Part shown: positions 17,036-26,132 of the stretch, piece after piece
Numbering within the stretch: the first letter of the stretch is position 1
How the letters are laid out: the number at the start of each line of letters is the position of its first letter
Assembly: GCF_004402595.1 (NCBI RefSeq)
Contig: NZ_SOFY01000011.1
Coordinates: forward strand, 181,897-245,896
Origin: Cryobacterium shii
Lineage (GTDB): Bacteria > Actinomycetota > Actinomycetes > Actinomycetales > Microbacteriaceae
Reading direction: 5' to 3'
DNA length: 64,000 nucleotides
Translations under genes and position numbers: made by a program
The notes under the pieces: model-generated
What the model was told of the DNA's origin: nothing
Databases searched by the model: none
The model's input: only the letters and a program-made list of their open reading frames with translations

Positions 17036-17763
17036 GAGGTGGCCTCCACCCGGGCGTCGGTCAGGATCTCGGGCAGGGTCTCGGTCAGGTCGGTGGAGTC
17101 GGCCGACGGATCGAATTCGGCGTCCAGGGCGTTCTGCGCCACCAGCCATTCGAGCAATTCGTTCAGCCGCTCCACCGGCAGCAGCACCTCGATCACGGCC
17201 GAGATGCGGAACCGGTCAGGGTCGCTGGTCTTCAGCAGCACCCGAGCCTTCGCGAGGCTGTCCACCGCGGCCGCGGCCTTGCGGGCGTCGCCCCAGCGGT
17301 CGGTGGCGTGCTCGGGGCGGAAATGGGCGACATTCTCGACCAGGTTGTCCCGATCCACGATCACGATCTCGTGGCCGTTGGCGCGCTCGCTGCGGAACCG
17401 CTGGCGCAGCAGCACCAGCAGGATCGTTTCCTCCCGCGTGTACGACACGTCGTGCAGGAGGGTCGGGAAACGGTCGCCGCCCTCGGACACGGCCTGCCGT
17501 TTGAAGGCCACCTCGTAGTGCAGGTCCACGTGCAGGTCGAGGAAGACGTCGTTCAGACGCGACTTGAGCAGCTTCCGAGACGCCAGCAGCGTCTGCCATT
17601 CCGCCGGCTGCAGGGCCGCGGAGATGTAGCGGTGCTTCATCAGCAGCACCAGCGTGCGGCGCTGCTCGACGGTGAGCCCACCCTCGTCGCCCTCGAACAG
17701 CGAGAAGCTGCGCGCCTCCTCCTCCGGGGCAAGGTCAGTGTCGTCGGTCAGCTCAGTCGTCAT
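17032..17763 (-). CDS. jetB: Wadjet/MksE-type kite subunit JetB (DUF4194)
   Basis: 243 residues from ATG at 17763 (GGA seven bases upstream); ATG at 17775 adds four residues. The acidic N-terminus ([20 protein letters not shown]) is followed by a winged-helix DUF4194 body with [36 protein letters not shown] and [23 protein letters not shown]4194 proteins are the KITE subunit linking the SMC heads to the kleisin-like JetA. It overlaps jetA at its start and jetC at its end. Confidence 0.85.
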   Translation of the reverse strand: MTTELTDDTDLAPEEEARSFSLFEGDEGGLTVEQRRTLVLLMKHRYISAALQPAEWQTLLASRKLLKSRLNDVFLDLHVDLHYEVAFKRQAVSEGGDRFPTLLHDVSYTREETILLVLLRQRFRSERANGHEIVIVDRDNLVENVAHFRPEHATDRWGDARKAAAAVDSLAKARVLLKTSDPDRFRISAVIEVLLPVERLNELLEWLVAQNALDAEFDPSADSTDLTETLPEILTDARVEATS

Positions 17764-19258
17764 TGTCAGATCCATAGTTCAGGGCGGACAGCGCCGCGGT
17801 TTCGTCCTCGTTCAAAATGATGCGCGGCACGTCGAAGCTGCGGCTGGAGCCGTCGGGCCGCACCGTCTCGAACCGTTCGAGGGTCACGGCGCGGCTGACC
17901 GCGTCGATCTGGGTGGCGATCTGCAGCATCCCCAGGATTTCGACCGGGCGACGCAGGTTCGGGTCCAGGTCGTTGAAAGCGTCGCCGACGGATGCCGCGT
18001 CCCCGGTGCTGAAGGCCGTCACGATGGCGTCGCGCAGCTCCCCCAGCAGCGGGCCGCCCTGCTTGCGCATGTCGTCCAGGCTCGGCGGCGGCGGGGCATC
18101 CTCGGAGACGTCGACCAGGGCCGGCGGCGGCAGGTGCGCGCCGGGGTCGTAGAACCGTTCCCTGAGGTGCTCGACGTCGAGCGTGCCCGGCATGAGTTCG
18201 GCGGTCACCGTGGACCGGGGCCCGGCGGACTGCATCCAGGTGGCGAGCTCCTTGTTGATCTCCCGCAGCAGGCGTTCCAGTTCGCGGTCCTTGACCACGT
18301 CGTGGTTGACGATGTGTTCCCGCAGGGTGGTCGTCAGCCCGTTGCGCTGGGTCAGGACGTCATCGATCCCCTTGCGGATCAGTCGCACGGTTCCCATGAA
18401 GCCGATCCGGTCGTTCTTCGTGAGCGAGAGGGCGAAGGGGTGCAGCAGGATCGTCTCGAGGTCGGTCTTCAGTTCCAGGAGCAGCTCATCGTTGCGCAGC
18501 AGGGTGAAGGCCCCCTCGAAGGCGCGACCCTCCGGGGTCGAGGACATCAGGGCATCCGTCTTGGACAGGTACTCGTCGAGCACCTCGCTGATCGGGCGCT
18601 CCTCGCCGCGGAAGTCGTTCACGATCTGCCGGTGCATGGCGGCGACCGACTCCTCAACCCGCTTGAAGTCGCTGGGCAGCTGGTTGATCAGGTCGATCAG
18701 GTTCGCGTACCCCTCGAACATCTGCTCGTTCGACACGGCCGCGATCTCCCCGCCGGCGGCGAGGCGGTCCCGTTCGCTCGTCCTCTCGGCGATCTCCTGG
18801 TCGAGCCGGCGGATGCGTTCGTCCCGGTCGGGGTTGGCCTGCGTGGCGCGGTGGCGCACGGTGTCGACGATCGTGGTCAGGCGGGACTCGCTGATCAGGG
18901 CTCGATCCCGCGACAGGCTGTCGACCAGGAGCAGCGCTTCGAGCGCGTGCGAGGTGAGGGAGTAGTGTTCCTCGTCGCCCTCGCCGGTCTCACGGTAGAG
19001 CCACTGGTCGTTCATCCACTGCACGCAGAGGGCACGGCCGTTTCGGCCGGGGACGTCGCTGCCGACCGAGCGCAGGTCGGCCAGGTAGGCGTCGACCTGG
19101 GTGTGCAGCAGGTCGGCCTGCACGCTGCGCCGGTCCCGGCTGAAGGAGGATTTGAAGACGGCAAGCACGAACGGCGCCCACTTGCGGTCCAGCAGGCGCA
19201 GGGTGGGTTTGTCGAATGCTTCGCGCACCCGCGCCAGTTCGCCCGCGATTTCGCTCAT
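17753..19258 (-). CDS. jetA: Wadjet/MksF-type kleisin JetA (DUF3375)
   Basis: 501 residues from ATG at 19258, with AGGAACC upstream; the longer frame to 19318 lacks support. DUF3375 features include the N-terminal [40 protein letters not shown] and [21 protein letters not shown] coiled-coil stretch ([20 protein letters not shown]) and a C-terminal kleisin-like part follow. It is the first gene of the jetABC unit. A short spacer separates it from copA upstream on the same strand. Which substrates or plasmids it acts on is unknown. Confidence 0.85.
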   Translation of the reverse strand: MSEIAGELARVREAFDKPTLRLLDRKWAPFVLAVFKSSFSRDRRSVQADLLHTQVDAYLADLRSVGSDVPGRNGRALCVQWMNDQWLYRETGEGDEEHYSLTSHALEALLLVDSLSRDRALISESRLTTIVDTVRHRATQANPDRDERIRRLDQEIAERTSERDRLAAGGEIAAVSNEQMFEGYANLIDLINQLPSDFKRVEESVAAMHRQIVNDFRGEERPISEVLDEYLSKTDALMSSTPEGRAFEGAFTLLRNDELLLELKTDLETILLHPFALSLTKNDRIGFMGTVRLIRKGIDDVLTQRNGLTTTLREHIVNHDVVKDRELERLLREINKELATWMQSAGPRSTVTAELMPGTLDVEHLRERFYDPGAHLPPPALVDVSEDAPPPPSLDDMRKQGGPLLGELRDAIVTAFSTGDAASVGDAFNDLDPNLRRPVEILGMLQIATQIDAVSRAVTLERFETVRPDGSSRSFDVPRIILNEDETAALSALNYGSDNDD

Positions 19259-19329
19259 GGTGGAGGTTCCTTTCTCGGGCCTCCTCAACCGTAGTCGCAC
19301 CGGCCCGCCGGTCGGCACGCCGGGCGCTG

Positions 19330-21672
19330 CTACGCGCCCGGCGCGAGACCGCGGAACCCGCGCAGGCGCAGGCTGTTGCTCACCACGAAGACCGACGACA
19401 GGGCCATGGCGCCGCCCGCGATCAGGGGATTCAGCAGCCCCAGCATGGCCAGCGGGATCGCGGCCACGTTGTAGGCGAACGCCCAGAACAGGTTGGCCTT
19501 GATCGTGGCGAGGGTGCGCCGGGACAGCCGGATGGCGTCGGCCGCCGCGATCAGGTCGCTCCTGACCAGGGTCAGGTCGCTGGCCTCGATGGCGACATCG
19601 GTTCCGGTTCCCATCGCGATGCCAAGGTCGGCGGTGGCCAGGGCCACCGCGTCGTTGACGCCGTCGCCCACCATCGCGACGACGCGTCCCTCACCCTGCA
19701 GGGCCCGGATGATCTCTGCTTTCTCGGCCGGGAGCACACCGGCGCGGACGTCCGTGATGCCGACCTCGGCGGCAACGGAGGCCGCGACGGTCTCGTTGTC
19801 GCCGGTGAGCAGCACGGGTCGGAGGCCGAGACGCCGGAACTCCGCGATCGCGGCGGCACTGGTGTTCTTGACTACGTCGGACACGGCCACGATCCCACGC
19901 GCCTTGCCGTCCCAGGCCACGGCGACCGCGGTGCGGCCCTGGCCCTCGACGACGGCGAGCGCGGCGCGGAGCTCGGAGGGGAGGGTGATGGCCCACTGCT
20001 CGGTCAGCCAGCGCGGCCGCCCGACCAGCACGACCCGTCCCTCGATCAGCGCCTGCACGCCGAGCCCGTCGGTCGAGGCGAACGATTCGGGGGCCGGCAG
20101 CGCTCCGACCCGGTCGCGAGCACCGGACACGATGGCCTGGGCGATCGGATGCTCTGACCCGGTCTCCGCTGCTCCGGCGAGCGTGAGCAGTTCCTTCTCG
20201 TCGACGCCAGCCACGGGCACGGCCGCGACGAGCGTCATCCGGCCGGTCGTGACCGTGCCCGTCTTGTCCAGCACGATGGTGTCGACCCGGCGGGTCGATT
20301 CGAGGATCTGCGGCCCCTTGATCAGGATGCCCAGCTGGGCACCGCGCCCGGTGCCCACCAGCAGGGCGGTCGGGGTGGCCAGTCCGAGCGCGCACGGGCA
20401 CGCGATGATCAGGGTCGCCACGGCCGCGGTGAACGCCACCACGGTGCCCGCGCCGAGCAGGAGCCACGCGACCAGGGTGGCCAGGGACAGCGCGATCACG
20501 ATCGGCACGAAGATGGCCGAGACCCGGTCGGCGAGGCGCTGCACCTCGGCCTTGCCGGTCTGGGCCTGCTCGACCAAGCGGCCCAGCTGGGCGAGCTGGG
20601 TGTCCGCGCCGATGCGGGTGGCCCGCACGACCAGGCGGCCGCCCGAGTTCAGGGTGGCGCCGACGACGGCGTCGCCGGGGCCCACCTCGACCGGCACGGA
20701 CTCGCCGGTGAGCATGCTGGCGTCGATCGCCGAGTTGCCGTCGACGACGGTGCCGTCCGTGGCGATCTTCTCGCCCGGACGCACCACGAACAGGTCGCCG
20801 ACGACCAGGGACGAGGTCGGCACGGTGATCTCGTGGCCGTCCCGCAGGAGGGTCGTCTCCTTCGCCCCGAGTTCGAGCAGGGCCGTGAGTGCCGCGCCGG
20901 ACTGTTTCTTTGCCCGAGCCTCGAAGTAGCGCCCGGCCAGGATGAACACGGTGACGGCGGAGGCGACCTCGAGGTAGATCTCGTCCGCTCCCCCACCCGG
21001 GCTCGCGGTGAAGCTGAAGGTCATGGTCATGCCGGGCATGCCGGCCATGCCGAAGAACAGGGCGTACAGGGACCAGCCGAGCGCGGCGAGCACGCCGATG
21101 CTGATCAGGGTGTCCATCGTCGCCGCGCCGTGGCGCAGGTTGGCCCACGCTGCGCGGTGGAACGGCCAGGCTCCCCAGACCGCGACCGGAGCCGCAAGGG
21201 TGAGGGCCAGCCACTGCCAGTTCGTGAACTGCAGCACCGGGATCATCGACATCAGCACGACCGGCGCGGCCAGGACACTGGACAGGATCAGCCGCCGGCG
21301 CAGGGCGGCCACCTCGAGGTCCTGCGCGGTGGGGGCTCCGGGAGCGTCGGGCTGCTCTGCCTGCGGCGGCCGCGGTCGGGCGGCGGTGTACCCGGTCTCC
21401 TCGATCACGGCGATGGCCTGGTCGACCGTGGTGCCTTCCGGTACGAAGAGGCTGGCCTTCTCGGTGGCGTAGTTGACCGACGCCTCGACGCCGGGCATGC
21501 GGTTCAGCTTCTTCTCGATCCGGGCCGCGCAGGACGCGCAGGTCATGCCCCCGACAAGGAGGTCGACCTGTTCACCGCGCGCCGGGCTCGAACCGGCTGG
21601 ACGTGGACCAGCGGGGATCGGACCGGCAGGGATCGGACCGGCCGGTGTCGGACTCACGGGGACAGTGCTCAC
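19330..21672 (-). CDS. copA: copper-translocating P1B-type ATPase
   Basis: 780 residues. An unusual Pro/Ala/Gly repeat ([18 protein letters not shown]) precedes the single heavy-metal-binding domain with GGMTCASC near residue 45. Further motifs are a Met-rich loop between helices ([14 protein letters not shown]), [10 protein letters not shown] in the sixth helix, DKTGTVTTG phosphorylation loop, [10 protein letters not shown] and [15 protein letters not shown] plus the SEHP motif are those of Cu(I) exporters. It sits nine bases after copZ, and both are probably transcribed from the operator-bearing promoter upstream of copZ. Confidence 0.95.
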   Translation of the reverse strand: MSTVPVSPTPAGPIPAGPIPAGPRPAGSSPARGEQVDLLVGGMTCASCAARIEKKLNRMPGVEASVNYATEKASLFVPEGTTVDQAIAVIEETGYTAARPRPPQAEQPDAPGAPTAQDLEVAALRRRLILSSVLAAPVVLMSMIPVLQFTNWQWLALTLAAPVAVWGAWPFHRAAWANLRHGAATMDTLISIGVLAALGWSLYALFFGMAGMPGMTMTFSFTASPGGGADEIYLEVASAVTVFILAGRYFEARAKKQSGAALTALLELGAKETTLLRDGHEITVPTSSLVVGDLFVVRPGEKIATDGTVVDGNSAIDASMLTGESVPVEVGPGDAVVGATLNSGGRLVVRATRIGADTQLAQLGRLVEQAQTGKAEVQRLADRVSAIFVPIVIALSLATLVAWLLLGAGTVVAFTAAVATLIIACPCALGLATPTALLVGTGRGAQLGILIKGPQILESTRRVDTIVLDKTGTVTTGRMTLVAAVPVAGVDEKELLTLAGAAETGSEHPIAQAIVSGARDRVGALPAPESFASTDGLGVQALIEGRVVLVGRPRWLTEQWAITLPSELRAALAVVEGQGRTAVAVAWDGKARGIVAVSDVVKNTSAAAIAEFRRLGLRPVLLTGDNETVAASVAAEVGITDVRAGVLPAEKAEIIRALQGEGRVVAMVGDGVNDAVALATADLGIAMGTGTDVAIEASDLTLVRSDLIAAADAIRLSRRTLATIKANLFWAFAYNVAAIPLAMLGLLNPLIAGGAMALSSVFVVSNSLRLRGFRGLAPGA

Positions 21673-21681
21673 GGCGTCAGC

Positions 21682-21942
21682 TCAGACGGATTCTGAGACG
21701 AGCTCGTAGCCTGCCTCATCGATGGCGGCGGCGACGGCGACGGGATCGAGCGGACCTGTGCTGGCGACGGTGACCAGGGAGACGCCACCCGCCACGAGGT
21801 CCACGTCCACGCTCTCGGCGCCGCCGAGCTTCGACAGTTCTGCGGTCACGGCGGCGACGCAGTGCGAGCAGGTCATGCCCGAGACGTGGAGAGCGGTGGT
21901 CGTCGCGTCGTTCTGCTGGGTATTCTGCTGGGTTGTGAACAT
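21682..21942 (-). CDS. copZ: copper chaperone, heavy-metal-associated domain
   Basis: 86 residues with an extended Gln/Asn/Thr N-terminus (FTTQQNTQQNDATTT) and one HMA domain, GMTCSHCVAAV with Cys25 and Cys28. CopZ-type chaperones carry Cu(I) to CopA. It is directly upstream of copA, nine bases apart. Operator copy 4 begins nine bases upstream of its ATG. Confidence 0.92.
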   Translation of the reverse strand: MFTTQQNTQQNDATTTALHVSGMTCSHCVAAVTAELSKLGGAESVDVDLVAGGVSLVTVASTGPLDPVAVAAAIDEAGYELVSESV

Positions 21943-21951
21943 GGTTCAACT

Positions 21952-21968
21952 ATACCCCCAGGGGGTAC
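21952..21968. promoter_or_regulatory. CsoR-like operator, copy 4 (copZA)
   Basis: ATACCCCCAGGGGGTAC lies upstream of copZ-copA, the classical CsoR target. This copy gives the best functional anchor for the set of five palindromes in the window. Confidence 0.75.
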
Positions 21969-22058
21969 TGGCGGAATGAGAATCCGAGCGACCCTGGATC
22001 CGCTGCGTGGCTTTGTCCGTGTGAGACTGACAGCCAGGACTCGTGAAGGAGCAACACA

Positions 22059-22367
22059 GTGGACGACCCGCGCGCCAAAATGGAGGGCAACAACCTCCTC
22101 AATCTCGGAGCACCGCACCTCGACTGGTCGAAGACCCCCGGTCGCAGGCCCGGATTCTGGCTGTCTGCGGCCAGCGTCGTGCTCGCCGTCCTGCTCCCGT
22201 TCCCGGCCGCCATCGCCGCCGGGCTGGGTCTGTCGTTCGCGATGCAGGCATTCCAGGTGATTCCAGCGGGCGCCCGCGGGCGTGGGCTGGTGATCACGTC
22301 CCTGGCTCTGGCTTCGGCGACGATCCTGGTGGTCGTGGCCCGGACGATCGCAGCGATTCTCTTCTAG
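22059..22367 (+). CDS. small two-helix membrane protein
   Basis: 102 residues with GTG at 22059 preceded by GGAG; ATG at 22080 is an alternative. A hydrophilic N-terminus (KMEGNNLLNLGAPHLDWSKT) leads to two or three hydrophobic helices (LSAASVVLAVLLPFPAAIAA, ITSLALASATILVVVARTIA). It resembles DUF4190-like proteins in layout, but no family is certain. It is divergent from copZ and convergent with the DUF222/HNH gene. Confidence 0.65.
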   Translation: MDDPRAKMEGNNLLNLGAPHLDWSKTPGRRPGFWLSAASVVLAVLLPFPAAIAAGLGLSFAMQAFQVIPAGARGRGLVITSLALASATILVVVARTIAAILF

Positions 22368-22376
22368 AACGCCTGC

Positions 22377-23960
22377 TCAGAAGGGCGGTGGGTCGACGTC
22401 CGCAGCGGGCTCCACAGGTTCGAACGGGACCGCCGGATCCGACCGGTAGTTCAAACCGCTCGGCGCCGTCCAGTCCAGCACTCCCCCGGCTTGCTGGGTC
22501 ACCGTCCAGTTCGTCTGCGTCTTCAACCGATGATCCGGAGCACACAGGCACGCCAGATTGTCGTAACGGGTCTCCCCGGTGTGCTGCCACTCGTGACCGT
22601 GATCCACCTGGGCCCGCACCGCCGGCCGGGTGCAGCCCGGGAACCGGCAGGTCCCGTCCCGGATCTCGATCAGCCGCCGCAGGTCTTTCGGGACCCGGTA
22701 CTGATCCCGGCCCACCGAGAGCATCACCCCCGTCTCCGGATGAACCAGGATCCGCGTGAAACTCGGCGCCCCCGCCGCCAGCAACCGGGCCGTCTCCGGA
22801 TCGATCGGACCGTACCCCTCCAGCAGCCCCGGTTCCTCACTCTTGCCCAGCAGAGTCAGAACCGGCACGGTCACGTTCACCGTGGCCCGCACACCCCGGC
22901 CGAGGCCCGCCGGCGTCACCCCGTCGACCATCAGGTCCGCGAACACATCCGCCCGCAACTGCGCCAGGGTGCGCTCCTCGTCCAGCCCCTGCAGGCTCGC
23001 CGCCATGTCGCCCACCCGGGTGAATATGGCCTGAGCCACCGGCATCGGCTGATAACTGTGCAGCCAGCCCATGCCGTCCTGCGCGGGCTCGAGCACCAGA
23101 ACCCGGTCGGCCTCGCACTTTCGCCGGCGCACCGTGATCGACTCCGGATGCGTCCGTTCCCGCACCCTTCGGGCCACCCGGTCGAACTGAGCCACCGTCA
23201 CCCGCTCCGCGACCGGAAGCACCTCGGCCTCGAAACTCGCCCCGGCCTCCTCGGGCAGTGAATTGGCCTGCTCGATCAGCACCCGGGCATGCGCGTAACT
23301 GATCCGGCCGGCCGACAGAGCGTCCCGGGTCGCCATGAACGCCCCCGAGAGGGCCTCGCTCTTTGCGAGAAGATTCGACGCGGCCGCCTGCGACACGTGG
23401 AGCGCGCAGGCCAACTCGGCGATCGCCGTGCGATGGGCGATCTCGAGCGCATCCCACCTTGACCCCAGCACACCCGCCGAGACCGCTGAATGCGGGCGGC
23501 CGACCTCGTCGTCAGCGTCGTCAGCGTCGTCAGCGTCGTCAGCGTCGTCAGCGGTCACACCGTGCTCGACCGCCCGCGCGACCAGAGCGCGCCGGGTCCG
23601 CTCACGCTCCGCGTTCGCCTCGGTCTCGAAACACCAGGACCGCACGCGCTCCACCGCCTCGGCCCGCGCCGCGGACACGGATGCCAGCAGTCGATCGGCG
23701 GCCGCGGCCGCCCCGACCAACTCGGCCAGCATGCCGACCCGGCGGTCGAGGAACCGCAGTTCGCCCGCAGCCGGGCCGGCTGCCTGCAGACCGGTTGCGT
23801 ACAAACCGGCATCGTCGAATTCCTCAACGTCGAAGAAGGCCTCGGCGTCGAACTCGAAGCCAGGACCGCCGGCGCTGTTCCGGAACGCCGGGCCGGTCAG
23901 GGTGTCGAACGCGGCCAGGGCGTCCAGCGTCGTGGTGCTCTCATTTCTGAGGTTCTCCAT
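22377..23960 (-). CDS. DUF222 / HNH endonuclease domain protein (13E12 repeat family type)
   Basis: 527 residues. The DUF222 helical region spans roughly residues 90-370, with a C-terminal HNH nuclease-like domain: RDGTCRFPGCTRPAVRAQVDH and CLCAPDHRLKTQTNWTV. The family is expanded in actinobacteria such as Microbacteriaceae and mycobacteria, and its role is unsettled (possible mobile or recombination-associated genes). Five perfect 9-base repeats inside the gene encode a DDA repeat (about residues 137-151). It is convergent with a small membrane protein gene nine bases away. Confidence 0.88.
   Translation of the reverse strand: MENLRNESTTTLDALAAFDTLTGPAFRNSAGGPGFEFDAEAFFDVEEFDDAGLYATGLQAAGPAAGELRFLDRRVGMLAELVGAAAAADRLLASVSAARAEAVERVRSWCFETEANAERERTRRALVARAVEHGVTADDADDADDADDADDEVGRPHSAVSAGVLGSRWDALEIAHRTAIAELACALHVSQAAASNLLAKSEALSGAFMATRDALSAGRISYAHARVLIEQANSLPEEAGASFEAEVLPVAERVTVAQFDRVARRVRERTHPESITVRRRKCEADRVLVLEPAQDGMGWLHSYQPMPVAQAIFTRVGDMAASLQGLDEERTLAQLRADVFADLMVDGVTPAGLGRGVRATVNVTVPVLTLLGKSEEPGLLEGYGPIDPETARLLAAGAPSFTRILVHPETGVMLSVGRDQYRVPKDLRRLIEIRDGTCRFPGCTRPAVRAQVDHGHEWQHTGETRYDNLACLCAPDHRLKTQTNWTVTQQAGGVLDWTAPSGLNYRSDPAVPFEPVEPAADVDPPPF
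23508..23552. repeat. five tandem 9-base repeats inside the DUF222/HNH gene
   Basis: GTCGTCAGC is repeated five times without mismatch; read on the minus strand it encodes (A/D)-D-D repeats. Being a multiple of three, changes in copy number would keep the frame. Confidence 0.95.
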
Positions 23961-24065
23961 GCGACCAGAATATCACGATCCAGAACACAGGTGTGAAATA
24001 ATGTCAACTATTTACCGCTTAGTTTAGAACTGAACGACGATACTTTCACTCGGCGTCATCCCGGA

Positions 24066-24536
24066 TCAGCGCGGCGAGCGCAGCCGGCCCACCGCCGGCA
24101 GGAAGCGTCCGATGTGGGCGCCGTACGCGGCGTAGTCCGGATGCTCGGCCACCAGCATCCGTTCCTCCCACCGGGCCTTGCCGGCCAGGAGCAGCAGGAG
24201 GGCAACCCAGGCCACCAGGTGCCAGACCGAGGCGCCGATCAGTGCGAGACCAAGCGCGCCCGCGATGAGTCCGGCATAGATCGGGCTCCGCATGAGCCCG
24301 TAGACGCCGGTGGTGACCAGGGGCGCGTGTTCACGCGGGACCGGGCTGGCCGTCAGCGCCGGACCGAGACCGACCACGCCCAGCACGGCCAGAACCGCGC
24401 CGGCCAGGCAGAGCGCGGCCGAGGCCACGGCGACGACAACGGTGACCGGCCACAGAGAACCGTGGGGCAGGAACGCCAGCGCCGCGAGCAGCACGAATTG
24501 TGCGGACACCAGGCCGACCGCGAGCGCGCGTTTCAT
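24066..24536 (-). CDS. isoprenylcysteine carboxyl methyltransferase-like membrane protein
   Basis: 156 residues with four or five membrane helices. The C-terminal signature VTTGVYGLMRSPIYAGLIAG and EERMLVAEHPDYAAYGAHIGRF match the ICMT/PEMT-like methyltransferase family (SAM-binding RHP-x-Y region, here RSPIY). Substrate in bacteria is generally unknown; isoprenoid or phospholipid methylation is possible. About 100 bases without a gene separate it from the DUF222 gene. Confidence 0.78.
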   Translation of the reverse strand: MKRALAVGLVSAQFVLLAALAFLPHGSLWPVTVVVAVASAALCLAGAVLAVLGVVGLGPALTASPVPREHAPLVTTGVYGLMRSPIYAGLIAGALGLALIGASVWHLVAWVALLLLLAGKARWEERMLVAEHPDYAAYGAHIGRFLPAVGRLRSPR

Positions 24537-24602
24537 GATTCGAGGCTCCGCCCGCGGGGTGCGTGCGGGCGCTATTGAGCGGGGCCGACCCGCGCTAGGT
24601 TC

Positions 24603-26111
24603 ATGTCATCGACTGGCCGACGAACGGAAGAGAGTGCCGACGTGGACTCGCAACAGATGCCCCTGCTGATCGCGGTGCTCGCCGCCCTGGTCGACCTGGC
24701 GATCCGAATCGCCGCCATCATCGTCATACCGCGCAATCGGAAGCCGACCGCGGCGATGGCCTGGCTGCTGGCGCTCTTCCTGATCCCCTTCGGCATTCTG
24801 TTCTTCCTGCTCCTGGGCAGCTCCAAACTGCCGAAGAAAAGGATGGAGAAACAGGCCGAGATCAACAGGTCGATCGCCGACAGTGTCGCGGGCATGGACC
24901 TCACGGACGGCAGGACCGAGTGGCCGGACTGGTTCGCATCGGTGGTCACCCTCAACACCGGCCTCGGCGCCGTGCCACTCGTCGGCGGCAACACCGCGCA
25001 CCTGATCGGCGACTACCGGGCCTCCATCGCCGCCATGACCGCCGAGATCGACGCCGCCACGACGTTCGTGCACGTGCAGTACTACATCGTGTCCCTGGAC
25101 GACACGACGAAGGACTTCTTCGCCGCGATGGAGGCGGCCGTCAAGCGTGGGGTGACGGTTCGCCTCCTGGCGGACCACATCGCCTCGATCCGCACGGTCG
25201 GCCATGCGGCGACGTTCGCCGAGCTCGACCGAATCGGGGTGATGTGGAGCTTCATGCTGCCGGTGCAGCCGTTCAAGGGCAAATACCAGCGGCCCGACCT
25301 GCGCAACCACCGCAAGATCGTGGTCGTCGACGGGCGGGTGGGCTTCATGGGCTCTCAGAACCTGATCGATCGCAGCTATCTCTCCGCGAAGAACCTGAAA
25401 CGCGGGCTCCAGTGGCAGGAGCTGGTGGTTCGGGTGACCGGGCCCGCCGTCAGCGGTATGAACGCCGTCTTCCTCTCCGACTGGTACAGCGAGACCGACG
25501 AGAAGCTGCTCGACGAACGGGTTCCCGCCGCCGCTGTTCCCCGTGACACGTCCCCGGAGGCCCTGGAGTGCCAGGTCGTCCCCAGCGGTCCGGGCTTCGA
25601 GGGCGAGAACAACCTGCGGCTCTTCCTCGCATCGCTCTACACCGCCCAGAAACGCATCATCATCACCAGTCCCTACTTCGTTCCCGACGAGGCCATGATG
25701 TACGCCATCACGTCGTCGTGCCAGCGCGGCCTGGAAGTGCAGCTCTTCGTGTCCGAGATCGGCGACCAGGGGCCCGTCTACCACGCCCAGCGTTCCTACT
25801 ACGGCGCGCTCCTTCAGGCGGGCGTGCGCATCTGGCTGTATCCGGCGCCGTACATCCTGCACGCCAAGCACCTCTCCATCGATGAGGACGTGGCCGTGAT
25901 CGGGTCGAGTAATATGGACATCCGTTCTTTCAGCCTCGACCTGGAGGTGTCGCTGCTGGTGCGCGGCGCTTCGTTCGTCGCCCAGATGCGGGAGGTCGAA
26001 GAGGGCTACCGGACGCTCAGCCGCGAACTCACCCTGGCGGACTGGAACCGGGAACCCGGGCGGGCCACGGCGCTGGACGGTCTCGCCCGGCTGACCTCGG
26101 CCCTGCAATGA
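24603..26111 (+). CDS. cls: cardiolipin synthase (phospholipase D family)
   Basis: 502 residues. Two N-terminal membrane helices (about 18-40 and 50-70) precede two PLD domains. The HKD motifs are NHRKIVVVDGRVGFMGSQN near residue 237 and LHAKHLSIDEDVAVIGSSN near residue 420. The arrangement is that of bacterial Cls, which joins phosphatidyl groups to form cardiolipin at the membrane. The start at 24603 has only a weak AGG upstream; later ATG codons are possible. A P-type ATPase follows 21 bases downstream and may be co-transcribed. Confidence 0.92.
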   Translation: MSSTGRRTEESADVDSQQMPLLIAVLAALVDLAIRIAAIIVIPRNRKPTAAMAWLLALFLIPFGILFFLLLGSSKLPKKRMEKQAEINRSIADSVAGMDLTDGRTEWPDWFASVVTLNTGLGAVPLVGGNTAHLIGDYRASIAAMTAEIDAATTFVHVQYYIVSLDDTTKDFFAAMEAAVKRGVTVRLLADHIASIRTVGHAATFAELDRIGVMWSFMLPVQPFKGKYQRPDLRNHRKIVVVDGRVGFMGSQNLIDRSYLSAKNLKRGLQWQELVVRVTGPAVSGMNAVFLSDWYSETDEKLLDERVPAAAVPRDTSPEALECQVVPSGPGFEGENNLRLFLASLYTAQKRIIITSPYFVPDEAMMYAITSSCQRGLEVQLFVSEIGDQGPVYHAQRSYYGALLQAGVRIWLYPAPYILHAKHLSIDEDVAVIGSSNMDIRSFSLDLEVSLLVRGASFVAQMREVEEGYRTLSRELTLADWNREPGRATALDGLARLTSALQ

Positions 26112-26132
26112 CCGGGTGAGGGGGGTTTCACC

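Noticed and set aside
14123..17518. A very long open frame on the + strand (over 1100 codons)
   Set aside because: It is antisense to jetC/jetB. High GC keeps this frame open, and it has no recognisable domain, while jetC on the other strand has clear ATPase motifs.
21580..21605. tRNA T-arm-like sequence CTCGAACC
   Set aside because: It lies inside the copA N-terminal coding repeat and no acceptor stem or anticodon arm is present.
23508..23552. Possible CRISPR array
   Set aside because: Repeats are 9 bases with no spacers and lie inside a coding gene.
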